Positions 32,815-39,653 of a stretch of DNA of 44,019 nt are shown here, one piece after another. The stretch covers positions 99,219 to 143,237 of the forward strand of contig NZ_BSQG01000011.1 in assembly GCF_030268225.1 (NCBI RefSeq). The letters are read 5' to 3'. Positions within the stretch are counted from its first letter, which is position 1. Every line of letters begins with the position of its first letter. The translations under genes and the position numbers were made by a program. The DNA is from Nocardiopsis ansamitocini (GTDB lineage Bacteria; Actinomycetota; Actinomycetes; Streptosporangiales; Streptosporangiaceae). A model generated the notes under the pieces. That model was not told the origin of the DNA. It worked only from the letters and a program-made list of their open reading frames with translations, and did not search any database.

Positions 32815-32887
32815 ATTCCCCGAATCCAATCAAATAGTAATTTAAAATCGAAGTCTGCCGAATTATTCTATATGAAATCAAGGCTCC

Positions 32888-32965
32888 GGCGCTTCGCGCC
32901 TTCGCAGTGGGGCGGCTGGGCCCAGGCTGCGGGCTGCCGCCCGGTCCTGGGCCCAGCCGCCCCAC
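32888..32965. repeat. Large GC-rich palindrome in the element (candidate transfer/replication locus)
   Basis: GGCGC-TTC-GCGCC (32888-32900) is followed by a 20-bp arm, GTGGGGCGGCTGGGCCCAGG (32907-32926). Its perfect complement is at 32946-32965 around a 19-base loop. It stands in a gene-free zone between the AT-rich cassette and the right att. Candidate roles are the cis-acting transfer locus for TraB, a replication origin structure or a strong terminator. No other gene is seen in 32830-33299. Confidence 0.65.
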
Positions 32966-33299
32966 GTAAATGGTTTATTCGGTTTTTTGAGCATCCCAGC
33001 ACTCTGCTTGACGCCAAGGCATCGCTAAAACTGACGTTTCTTGCAAGCTCTACGTCTGCTGTGGCCGCTTGTGGCTGATGGCGTCCTCGGATCGCGTGGC
33101 ACTCGTTCGCGCGACACTGTCTGTCTGTGGTTCCGTCCTCAGCGCGACCGAGCACCACGCCCCGAGGCCGTGGCGAGCCGCCGCTGTGGTGACCCGAAGC
33201 ACGGGTGACCGTTCCCGTCGCCCATCCCCGTTCGCTCACCGCACCGCCCCCTTCCGAGAAGGCTATACACAGTGGGTGACATCACTTGGAACTGTCGTC

Positions 33300-33319
33300 G
33301 TGCCAGATTCTTGCCAGAT
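33300..33319 (+). promoter_or_regulatory. Arm-type integrase site, P arm
   Basis: GTGCCAGATTC-TTGCCAGAT matches the site at 23331-23350 at all but one base. It lies about 100 bases before att copy 2. In the circular form this places arm sites on both sides of the attP core. Confidence 0.6.
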
Positions 33320-33418
33320 GCAGCGGCCAAACAAGGTGACTGGCGGGGACTCAGCAGACACGTCTTCAAATAACCGCAGTTCAGCGAAGTACCAGGTCAG
33401 CACTGATGTCCGTAGGAC

Positions 33419-33544
33419 GCTTCCCAAGCTGATAGCGCGGGTTCGATTCCCGTCATCCGCTCCGCAGCACGAAGGCCCAGGTCAGGGATAGTTTCCCGAA
33501 CCTGGGCCTTCGTCGTTCCAGAGGCGTTTTCAGGGCCGCGTGCC
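33419..33544 (+). repeat. att copy 2 (attR of the intact element)
   Basis: This is a 126-bp repeat of 23210-23335 with one mismatch. It contains the tRNA-Gly 3' half and its terminator. It is the right end of the 10.2-kb element and at the same time the left end of the decayed element up to 34925. A variant arm-type site, GTGCCCGCTACGTGCCCGAT, begins at 33540. Confidence 0.93.
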
Positions 33545-33546
33545 CG

Positions 33547-33900
33547 CTACGTGCCCGATGGCCTGTCGCCGCCGTCCTCTTCCGACGGGTCGGGCCGACT
33601 CTCGCGCCACTGGTTCAGCTCCTTCTCGGCCCGCTCCCCCAGCGCGTCGGCCAGTTCCCGAGCCCGGTCGTCCCGCGCGTGGAGGTAGACCAGAGCCGCT
33701 CGCGTGCTGGAGTGACCCATCCGCCACGCGAGTTCGCACACGAACGCCCCGACCTTCTACCGCGTAGGTGTTCCCGGGGGCGGACGTCCTCCAGGCCCAC
33801 GGCCGTGCAGGCGTCCCCCAGTACTTCGAGAAGTTGACCCGACGAAGCCGATTACCGCGCACATCAACGAATCGGACACACCGAAGCCGCAGGTGAAGGA
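33547..33900 (-). pseudogene. Second integrase, C-terminal remnant with frameshifts
   Basis: The last 64 codons read 'MGHSSTRAALVYLHARDDRA' onward and match the C-terminus of the intact integrase, including the catalytic Tyr. Upstream, matching pieces continue in other frames: 'NRLRRVNFSKYWG' and GNTYAVEGRGV. The HDLRHAG part is lost. Gene position and orientation relative to att copy 2 mirror those of int at att copy 1, so this is the integrase of an older tandem element. Confidence 0.85.
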
Positions 33901-33903
33901 GGA

Positions 33904-34030
33904 AGCGGGCTGGTTGTCCTTGCCGACTCCTCCGCAACCGGCAAGACCAACACCTGCTGGCAAACTGTCCAACCTTTGGCAGGCCTCGGTTGGCGGCTGT
34001 GGCATCCGTTCGACCCAAGCCGCGCCGTCA
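33904..34030 (+). pseudogene. Fragment of an actinobacterial P-loop (STAND-like) NTPase
   Basis: One plus-strand frame reads VVLADSSATGKTNTCWQTV followed by 'AGLGWRLWHPFDPSRAV'. This matches the Walker A region (xxDSSTGKTR.CWEA) plus the following WxLWHP-DPSR strand seen in large actinobacterial signalling or defence ATPases. Sequence after about 34030 no longer fits, and there is no start codon or Walker B. It is a short relic of cargo from the older element. The family assignment is by eye. Confidence 0.5.
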
Positions 34031-34032
34031 AA

Positions 34033-34332
34033 TCATCCCATTTCACCAGCCTCCCGGTACCGTGGCCGCTGGTTGTATCCATACTCCGGGTTGTTCGCAC
34101 CGTGTTCGACGATCAATACGTTCTCACGTCGACGAACTTCGCCATCTGTGGCGGTCTCGGACTGCCAAAGAATCTGTTTGCGAATCACGAAATCCTGAAG
34201 TTCGGCATGGTCGAAGTCTCGATAAAGAAACTCCTTCGAAGGGCTCCCAAAGTAGGTCAGTCGACTATCAGTGAGATCTGAACCGACATAGATTTTCCCG
34301 TTGGGATAAGTGATCTTGTAAATGACCTTCAT
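34033..34332 (-). CDS. GIY-YIG nuclease family protein
   Basis: This 99-residue domain starts 'MKVIYKITYPNGKIYVGSDL', where IYK...IYVG is the GIY-YIG core with its catalytic Tyr. 'RRENVLIVEHGANNPEYGYN' supplies the conserved Glu and Asn. It lacks a DNA-binding domain, so it is a minimal nuclease of the phage/mobile-element type. ATG 34332 is supported by the domain boundary; the ribosome site is weak. It is less GC-rich than the chromosome. It overlaps the end of the P-loop fragment's surroundings in a decayed element, and could be intact cargo or a homing-type remnant. Confidence 0.75.
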   Translation of the reverse strand: MKVIYKITYPNGKIYVGSDLTDSRLTYFGSPSKEFLYRDFDHAELQDFVIRKQILWQSETATDGEVRRRENVLIVEHGANNPEYGYNQRPRYREAGEMG

Positions 34333-34924
34333 GCGATAACTTTAACAACCCAAGCTGACAAAAACCCCAGTGCGGTTGACAGTCTGACCACCAGCGGCAT
34401 CAGAGGGCTCACACCCCGATGGGCCTTGGAAATGTGACCGATCCCGTTGCGCTCACAGAGTTCACGCCAGACCCCTGAGGGAACGAGATGGTGGCGCCTG
34501 TCCGCTGGCAGCAGGGTTCCAGCTCGCCTCTTCCTCCCGCTTAGGAGAGACGTGCGTTTCTCACCGAACCCGTGAGTCCATGCCACACCTGGCAGCCAAA
34601 AACGGGGACATTGGCCATAGCGGAGAACTAAAGAAAATCGCTTCAGGAAACGAAGCGCACTGGAAACCTCCAGAAGAGTTTCCGGCTATCCAAACTGACG
34701 AAACGAGCATCATTCCCATTACCTCCTTTCCACACAGCACTCCGTCAATTGAATATTCGATTCAAGCTGTGACCCGTGAGGGTGACCTGGGCGGCGCAGG
34801 TCGTACACCCGGAGGGTGCACGGGGTCCAGTGCAACGTGGAGGAACTCGGCGCAACGGGGGATGCGCAGTGCCGCCGTCTGCGGATTCTCGTATTTTGGC
34901 AGTTCACGCCGCTACCGGCGGGCA
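34333..34924. other. Degenerate region of the older element
   Basis: No intact gene. Composition changes every hundred bases or so, from moderately AT-rich near 34600-34760 to GC-rich beyond 34780. Short protein-like frames do not line up. It is probably eroded cargo between the GIY-YIG gene and att copy 3. Confidence 0.45.
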
Positions 34925-35011
34925 GTTCGATTCCCGTCATCCGCTCCGCAGCACGAAGGCCCAGGTCAGGGATGGTTTCCCGAACCTGGGCCTTCGTCGT
35001 TCCAGGGGCGT
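34925..35011 (+). repeat. att copy 3 (partial)
   Basis: About 87 bp match the att repeat from the T-loop GTTCGATTCCCG through the terminator to CCAGGGGCGTTT, with one internal change (GATGGTTT for GATAGTTT). The anticodon half of the tRNA is absent. A variant arm-type pair, GTGCCACATACGTGCCACAC, follows at 35024-35043. It marks the right end of the decayed element. Confidence 0.88.
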
Positions 35012-35088
35012 TTCAGCGCTTCCGTGCCACATACGTGCCACACACCGGACGCGAGGGATCAGCGGCGAGCCCTGACAGGTCCGAACCC

Positions 35089-35123
35089 TTCAGCCGATCT
35101 GGCGCTCCACCAGGTCGGCTGAA
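35089..35123 (-). terminator. Hairpin terminator of the PrsW operon
   Basis: TTCAGCCGA at 35089-35097 and TCGGCTGAA at 35115-35123 form a perfect 9-bp stem. It lies 53 bases past the prsW-like stop. Confidence 0.6.
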
Positions 35124-35175
35124 ACCAGATCCGGACGTGTGCGCCGACTCTCCGTGAAAGATCGCGTTGCGCCGG

Positions 35176-36306
35176 TCAGCCGCTCCGCATGACGGCGCGA
35201 GCCTCGACCGCGTCGATCAACTGTTCCTGACGCCTCGCAGCCTCGGCACGCCCGCTTTCGGGCACGGTGCGCAGTGCCTTGCGTCGGCTGCCCCTTCGCG
35301 CCAAAGCCAGGGCGTGCGAACGTTCCATGCCGACCTTCTCGCCTTCCTCGGCCAAGGCCGCGAGAACACGACGACGATAGGAGCGACGGATAACGAAATA
35401 CAGGACCATCACGACCGTGAAGTTGAGCAGCACCTTGAGCAGGATGCCTGCCCCATCCGGCAACAGGGGCGAGTTGAAGAGCAAATGCAGGCCGATCGCC
35501 GTCACCACCAACAGGGCCGCAGTCACCGCGCGGCGGGGATCGGGCCGCCAACCGCTCGCGGCCAGCAGTCCGACGGCCGTACCGGTAAGAGCCGACAGCG
35601 CCCAATGGGTACCCAGCCCGGTGACCAGCACCCGCACGACCGACGACAGCGTCGCCGCGAGAAGACCGTTCACCGCTCCGGTCTGGATAACCGAGATGAG
35701 CGCATAGAGGAAGTTCTCGACGCCTTGGAAACCCAAACCGGCCAGGGCCCCGATCACAAACCCGTCCACCGGCCCGCGCACCACGCGCGGGAAGGCGAGA
35801 GCGATCAGGACGATCCCCACAAGCTTGAGCAGTTCCTCGTTGAAAGGACCGGTCAGCGCCGCCTCCCACGCGGTTGCACCGTCGAGTTTGGCCAAAATCC
35901 CGGACAGCTCGTTGTTGGCCATTAGGGCCAGACCGGCGGCACCCGTGAAACCCCAGGCCACCGCTATCAGTGAGACGCTCGCGGCGGGAGGGCGGACCGG
36001 TCGGATCCGCCGTAGTACCCAGTAACCGAAGAGCAGGGTCAAGGCGCAGACCACGAAGGCCAGGGCGGCAACGCCGGGGAAGACGCGGATCTGTCCCCAG
36101 AACTGGAAAGCCAGTGTTCCCGCGCTGAACAGACACAGGAATGCCAGCGCGAGTTTCGCGGCCGGAGCCACCGACGTCCGGCCCTCAACGTCGCTTTTTT
36201 CGGTGCCTGCCGGTTCCGTGGTGGAGACGGGGAAGTCGCCTCGCGGGCCGGGAACCGCATCGACGGTGTCCCTGGGGAGAAAGGGGTTCTCCTGCGCTTG
36301 GCTCAT
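35176..36306 (-). CDS. PrsW family intramembrane metalloprotease
   Basis: The 376-residue protein has about nine helices. The PrsW signature residues are present: 'LTGPFNEELLKLVGIVLIAL' (EExxK-like Glu pair), 'GALAGLGFQGVENFLYALIS' (conserved Glu-Asn) and the His in VTGLGTHWALSALTG. PrsW proteases cleave membrane anti-sigma factors at site 1 in Bacillus. Actinobacterial homologues are mostly uncharacterised. A basic C-terminal tail follows the last helix. The ATG overlaps the stop of the upstream gene (ATGA), so its neighbour may be a substrate or partner. Confidence 0.88.
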   Translation of the reverse strand: MSQAQENPFLPRDTVDAVPGPRGDFPVSTTEPAGTEKSDVEGRTSVAPAAKLALAFLCLFSAGTLAFQFWGQIRVFPGVAALAFVVCALTLLFGYWVLRRIRPVRPPAASVSLIAVAWGFTGAAGLALMANNELSGILAKLDGATAWEAALTGPFNEELLKLVGIVLIALAFPRVVRGPVDGFVIGALAGLGFQGVENFLYALISVIQTGAVNGLLAATLSSVVRVLVTGLGTHWALSALTGTAVGLLAASGWRPDPRRAVTAALLVVTAIGLHLLFNSPLLPDGAGILLKVLLNFTVVMVLYFVIRRSYRRRVLAALAEEGEKVGMERSHALALARRGSRRKALRTVPESGRAEAARRQEQLIDAVEARAVMRSG

Positions 36307-36911
36307 GCATCCTCCTTTTTGTCGGCGAAGACCACGGACCTGGAGGCTGCGCCCAGGACCTCTTCCACGTCCGTCGAGTGCTCTTGCGCGCTGAGAAGCA
36401 TCTGCACGGCCGCTTCACCGTCAGGGGCCGGATACAGCACCGCTACCGCCTCGTGCCCGCCTCCCCGGACCGCGCCCGTGAGCCCTTCCACCCCCTGGTC
36501 GGAGGTGATCGGTGAAGGCGTTGCCAATCGGGTTCCGGGAGCCTTTGTCCGGAGGATGTCTCCCATGCCCTTCCACAACCGGGCGGCGTCGGCTGTGGTC
36601 CCCCCGGCCAGAGTCACGGGAACGACCTGAAGTCGGAGCGGCCCCCGTACGAACAGTTGGGCTTCGTTCGTAAACCTCTCGGCGTCGAAATCGCGCACCC
36701 AACCGCCCTCGGCCAGGGTCAGGGAGATCCGGCGTTGCGCGTCCTCTTCGAGGACGACCTCCGCCCCGACGGGCACGGGCTTGGTCCCCGGCAAAATCGT
36801 GTTGACCGCGAGGGCGCCCCCGACCAGAAGGACCACCACCGCCAGGGCCACACCCATCACAGCCCACTGCCTTCCCGTCGACCGCGTGCCCGACTCTGTC
36901 GGTTGCGCCAT
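36303..36911 (-). CDS. Single-pass membrane protein upstream of PrsW
   Basis: This is a 202-residue protein with a short cytoplasmic start, one transmembrane helix 'AVMGVALAVVVLLVGGALAV' (~18-37), and an extracytoplasmic alpha/beta domain. The domain contains 'RISLTLAEGGWVRDFDAERF' and 'GPLRLQVVPVTLAGGTTADA'. ATG 36911 has GGAGGAG seven bases upstream. The type-II topology and tight coupling to PrsW make it a plausible PrsW substrate or regulator, by inference. I recognise no family. Confidence 0.7.
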   Translation of the reverse strand: MAQPTESGTRSTGRQWAVMGVALAVVVLLVGGALAVNTILPGTKPVPVGAEVVLEEDAQRRISLTLAEGGWVRDFDAERFTNEAQLFVRGPLRLQVVPVTLAGGTTADAARLWKGMGDILRTKAPGTRLATPSPITSDQGVEGLTGAVRGGGHEAVAVLYPAPDGEAAVQMLLSAQEHSTDVEEVLGAASRSVVFADKKEDA

Positions 36912-37070
36912 GCTGTGCTCCTCCATCCACACGGTTACCGGCTTCCGTTTTTTGAGGAGACAACCGTGGAGCGATCAGCCCAAAAGGACACGGCGCCTTT
37001 TGCGCATATTTCACTTCTTCATGGCGAATCGATCGATGATCGGGAGACTCGATCGCATGGGAACAAAAGT
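36912..37070. other. Promoter region of the PrsW operon
   Basis: This holds upstream sequence of the leftward operon, with a less GC-rich stretch at 36980-37070. No gene is seen. Confidence 0.35.
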
Positions 37071-37234
37071 TCAGAGGTCCGGGCCGGAGCCCAACGGACT
37101 CCGTACCCCAGTCGGCGCACAGGACCGACGCGACGTCGGCGGCTGACCGGGATCAGAGGTCCGGGCCGGAGCCCAACGGACTCCGTACCCCAGTCGGCGC
37201 ACAGGACCGACGCGACGTCGGCGGCTGACCGGGA
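37071..37234. repeat. Perfect 82-bp tandem duplication
   Basis: The unit at 37071-37152 is repeated base for base at 37153-37234. Each begins TCAGAGGTCCGGGCCGGAGC and ends GGCTGACCGGGA. No gene runs through it. Perfect identity means a recent slippage or unequal exchange. Confidence 0.95.
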
Positions 37235-37349
37235 AACGTGACGGCGGGCAGCGGCGTGCACCGTGAAGCCCCAGGCGCACACAGCGGTGGCCTGGCCATG
37301 GACAGTCGCTGTCGTTCTCGTCCGGAAGGCCGAGTCGACTCTTCCCCAC

Positions 37350-37383
37350 CACCCGGTTCGGGTTCTTCTCGGCCCGCTCCCCC
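37350..37383 (-). pseudogene. Scar of an integrase C-terminus
   Basis: TTCTCGGCCCGCTCCCCC at 37366-37383 is identical to the codons for GERAEK in the 33.5-kb integrase remnant. The preceding bases also align (CGGTTC). On the minus strand it reads SGERAEKNPNR. It is too short to function. The rep scar lies next to it in the expected order. Confidence 0.5.
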
Positions 37384-37470
37384 GATGCGCGACCACCCCG
37401 ACCACCGGGTCGGGATGGCACGGCGACACTCGCCAAGTGCACCTTTTGCCGGAAACGATCGGTTTGATGG

Positions 37471-37524
37471 CTTCCCGTGCGAGGGGTTGGGCTCTACGCT
37501 CGGCGCGAGTGCTTTTGCCGATCA
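37471..37524 (-). pseudogene. Scar of a RepSA N-terminus
   Basis: These 54 bases align with 26362-26415, the start of the rep gene. On the minus strand they encode GKSTRAERRAQPLARE, against GKSTRAERMAQPLARE in the intact protein. Together with the int scar it keeps the int-rep order and orientation of the element. This is therefore the internally deleted relic of a related element beyond att copy 3. Confidence 0.75.
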
Positions 37525-37562
37525 GTGCGGCACGGGTTCTTCTTGCCGGCAGGAATCATGCG

Positions 37563-37793
37563 ATGGGAAACAGGTTCGTTAGCGTGCGCGACAAGACAAA
37601 GCAGTCCGCGGTGATGTTGTTGGCGGTCGGTCTCGCCTGGTTGGTGATCGGCGTGATGCGGCTGTCCGAGGCCAACTGGATGACGTGGCTGTCGTTCGCG
37701 GTTTCCGCGATCTTCGTCTTCCTGGGCGTCACGCAGTGGATCAAGCACCGCAATCACGCCGGCTCGCCCGATCCCGAACAGCCCGCGCCGTAG
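37563..37793 (+). CDS. Small two-TM membrane protein
   Basis: This 76-residue protein begins MGNRFVSVRDKTKQ. Two helices, 'SAVMLLAVGLAWLVIGVMRL' and 'WLSFAVSAIFVFLGVTQWIK', are joined by a short acidic turn. The tail is Pro-rich. ATG 37563 has AGGA eight bases upstream. The frame continues upstream through the rep scar in antisense, which is not coding. The function is unknown. Confidence 0.65.
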   Translation: MGNRFVSVRDKTKQSAVMLLAVGLAWLVIGVMRLSEANWMTWLSFAVSAIFVFLGVTQWIKHRNHAGSPDPEQPAP

Positions 37794-37832
37794 GCCGGGG
37801 GCGCGGCGGCGACGCCCTCACCGAGGACGCGG

Positions 37833-38006
37833 GTCGTTCGCCGCCGGGACGACCTCGCCGCGTTCGCCCTCCGGCTCGGCCGGGACCACCAGGAGCGCGG
37901 AGACGAGTGGGAGAACCCGGGCCTCCACCGTTGCCTCGAAGCGCTCGCCTGATGGATCGGAAGCGCCGACGGCTGGGTACGACAACACCCGTCGCACTTC
38001 CTCCTG
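37833..38006 (+). pseudogene. DUF7660-like fragment with in-frame stop
   Basis: One frame reads 'RRRDDLAAFALRLGRDHQER', then GDEWENPGLHRCLEALA, then TGA at 37950-37952, then WIGSADGWVRQHPSHF. The 'GDEWENP.L...LEALA.W...ADGW' pattern matches the short DUF7660 family, with the stop sitting where the family has a coding residue. Matching sequence continues in another frame ('DGDRTFFSNALSG'). It appears to be a recently broken gene with no start codon left. No other gene lies in 37794-38189. Confidence 0.5.
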
Positions 38007-38189
38007 ACGGGGACCGGACCTTCTTCTCCAACGCCCTCAGCGGCCACCGTCTGCGAATGACCCGCCGTTGCGACCGGCACACCGGTCGGCCTCTCGGCCA
38101 ACCATCCCCGCTCACACGACAGGGAACCGCGGGTCGGGCGGCTAGGAGGCCCGCCCGACCCACGGTCGGCAACTCTGTTCGGTTCGGGG

Positions 38190-38513
38190 TCAGCCGGTGT
38201 AGGTGGGGACGTCTTCGACGGGGGTGGCCGGGGTAGGCCGCTCCGACTCAACCGGGGTAGGCCGCTCCGACTCAACCGGGGTAGGCTCCTCCGGCTCGGC
38301 CGGGGTAGGCCGCTCCGACTCAACCGGGGTAGGCCGCTCCGACTCAACCGGGGTAGGCCGCTCCGACTCAACCGGGGTAGGCTCCTCCGACTCGGCCACC
38401 GGACGGGGGGCGGAGTCCTCCGCGAGAGCGGTTCCGAGTGCGCCGAACCCCAGCATGCCGCCGCACAGGGCGACGATCGCTGCGCCGTTGACCAACGTCG
38501 ACTTGAGTGTCAT
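38190..38513 (-). CDS. Exported protein of octapeptide (ESERPTPV) repeats
   Basis: The product has 107 residues. A signal peptide, 'LVNGAAIVALCGGMLGFGAL' ending near ALAE, is followed by seven near-identical 8-residue units ESERPTPV/A. Variant units are ESEEPTPV and EPEEPTPV. No other domain follows. The mature protein is an acidic, proline-rich, extended chain, like cell-wall-spanning spacers. ATG 38513 has AAGGAC upstream. It lies in the same direction as, and 112 bases after, the L,D-transpeptidase gene. The repeats (24-bp units) should vary in number between strains. Confidence 0.75.
   Translation of the reverse strand: MTLKSTLVNGAAIVALCGGMLGFGALGTALAEDSAPRPVAESEEPTPVESERPTPVESERPTPVESERPTPAEPEEPTPVESERPTPVESERPTPATPVEDVPTYTG
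38218..38394. repeat. 24-bp coding tandem repeats
   Basis: About seven imperfect copies of a 24-bp unit containing GACTCAACCGGGGTAGGCCG on the plus strand. They encode the octapeptide array of the overlapping gene. Some neighbouring units are identical at nucleotide level, indicating recent slippage. Confidence 0.85.
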
Positions 38514-38625
38514 GTGTCCTTGTCCTTTGTGCTTCTGTGTTGGGTGGAGGGGACGGGGTTCAGACCCCGCCCCGGCGTCCTGGAAGGTATGTGGAGCGTG
38601 TCGCGCGGACCGGGCCGCGGCGCGC

Positions 38626-39363
38626 TCAGCTGATGACGACCGGGGTCCCCAGTCCGAGGTTCTCCGCGATCCAGGTGATGTCGGCATTGGTCACCCGTAC
38701 ACACCCGTGGCTGGCAGGTCCGCCGAGCGCGTCGTCCTCGTTGGTGCCGTGGACGGCGAGTTGGCCGGGACCGCCGGCGAAGGACTCCAGTGTCGGGGAG
38801 AAACCGCTCAGCCCGTAGGCGTAGGCGCCGTAGGGGGTGTCGTCGGTGGGCGGCTTGATGAGCTCGGTGAAGTAGTAGGTCCCGGGCGGGGTGGGCGTCT
38901 CCTCCTCTCCGGAGGCGATGTCGCCCTCCCGCATCACCTCGTCGCCCTGGTAGACGGTGAAGCGGTGCTCGTCGAGGTCGACCTCCAGACGCTGGTCTGT
39001 CCGGACGAGCTCGACGTCGGCGGCCTTCACCCACCCGGTGCTGCCGTTGGGCCGCACCGGCAGGAGCACGTTCAACCAGTCCCCATCGGTGGCTCCGACC
39101 AGGAACGTGAGCGGCGCCCCGTACTCGTTGGGGCTGGCCATCGTGGTGACTTCACCGCCCCCCTTCTCCGTGTGGACATCGATGCCGTCTCCGGTCACGG
39201 TGGCGATCTCGACGGAGAGTTCCTCACCCTGCCGCGCGGACTCCTCGACGGGGGCGGCCTCGGACTGCGCGCCGCAGGCGGCGAGGGTGAGCGCCAGGAG
39301 CAGTCCCGCGACGGTTCGCACGGCCGCGGCTCCTGCGGAACGCGGGAAGCGGTTGGTGGGCAT
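38626..39363 (-). CDS. L,D-transpeptidase (YkuD) lipoprotein
   Basis: The 245-residue protein has a lipoprotein signal ending LTLAAC (Cys30), an SH3-like segment around 55-115 (GDWLNVLLPVRPNGSTGWVK) and a YkuD catalytic domain. The catalytic motif is AVHGTNEDDALGGPASHGCV, with His219 and nucleophile Cys221. Such enzymes make 3-3 peptidoglycan cross-links and resist most beta-lactams. It is divergent from a two-component system across 290 bases, so regulation by that system is plausible. The repeat protein downstream may be co-transcribed. Confidence 0.92.
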   Translation of the reverse strand: MPTNRFPRSAGAAAVRTVAGLLLALTLAACGAQSEAAPVEESARQGEELSVEIATVTGDGIDVHTEKGGGEVTTMASPNEYGAPLTFLVGATDGDWLNVLLPVRPNGSTGWVKAADVELVRTDQRLEVDLDEHRFTVYQGDEVMREGDIASGEEETPTPPGTYYFTELIKPPTDDTPYGAYAYGLSGFSPTLESFAGGPGQLAVHGTNEDDALGGPASHGCVRVTNADITWIAENLGLGTPVVIS

Positions 39364-39653
39364 GGGGGTCCAATCTGGTCGGCGACCACAGCGGTCGAGC
39401 GGGTGCCACTGCCGCTACAGCCGTGTCGCACAAGGCTCGACGGCCGGCGGGACCAATTTCGGTTCTACTGCCGGGAGGGTTTCCTCCGGCCCGCTGGAAG
39501 CTTCACCGATGAATGTGAAGAACCCGCGAGGAAAGCGTGCGCAACCCGTGCGTTCGCGCCCGACGCCGGTTATCCGCACGTTTGGGAACATACGATCGGT
39601 TTCGCGCTCGGCCTTCCCCCGGCGCGGTCCCGGAAAGCGGAAAGGGAAAACGC

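Noticed and set aside
33069-33491. 140-codon plus-strand frame between the palindrome and att copy 2
   Set aside because: It reads through the arm-type site and the att core, with no start signal and no coding bias.
34329-34586. 85-codon minus-strand frame before the GIY-YIG gene
   Set aside because: It overlaps the nuclease start and has no ribosome site. Its Arg/His/Leu mix shows no domain. It may be part of an eroded gene, but this is not supportable.
23210-35011. CRISPR array suggested by several repeats
   Set aside because: The repeats are three att copies kilobases apart with genes between, not short repeats with regular spacers. No cas genes are present.
37263-37562. Extension of the small two-TM protein upstream to about 176 residues
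   Set aside because: The added part runs antisense through the int and rep scars and has no ribosome site. ATG 37563 is preceded by AGGA.
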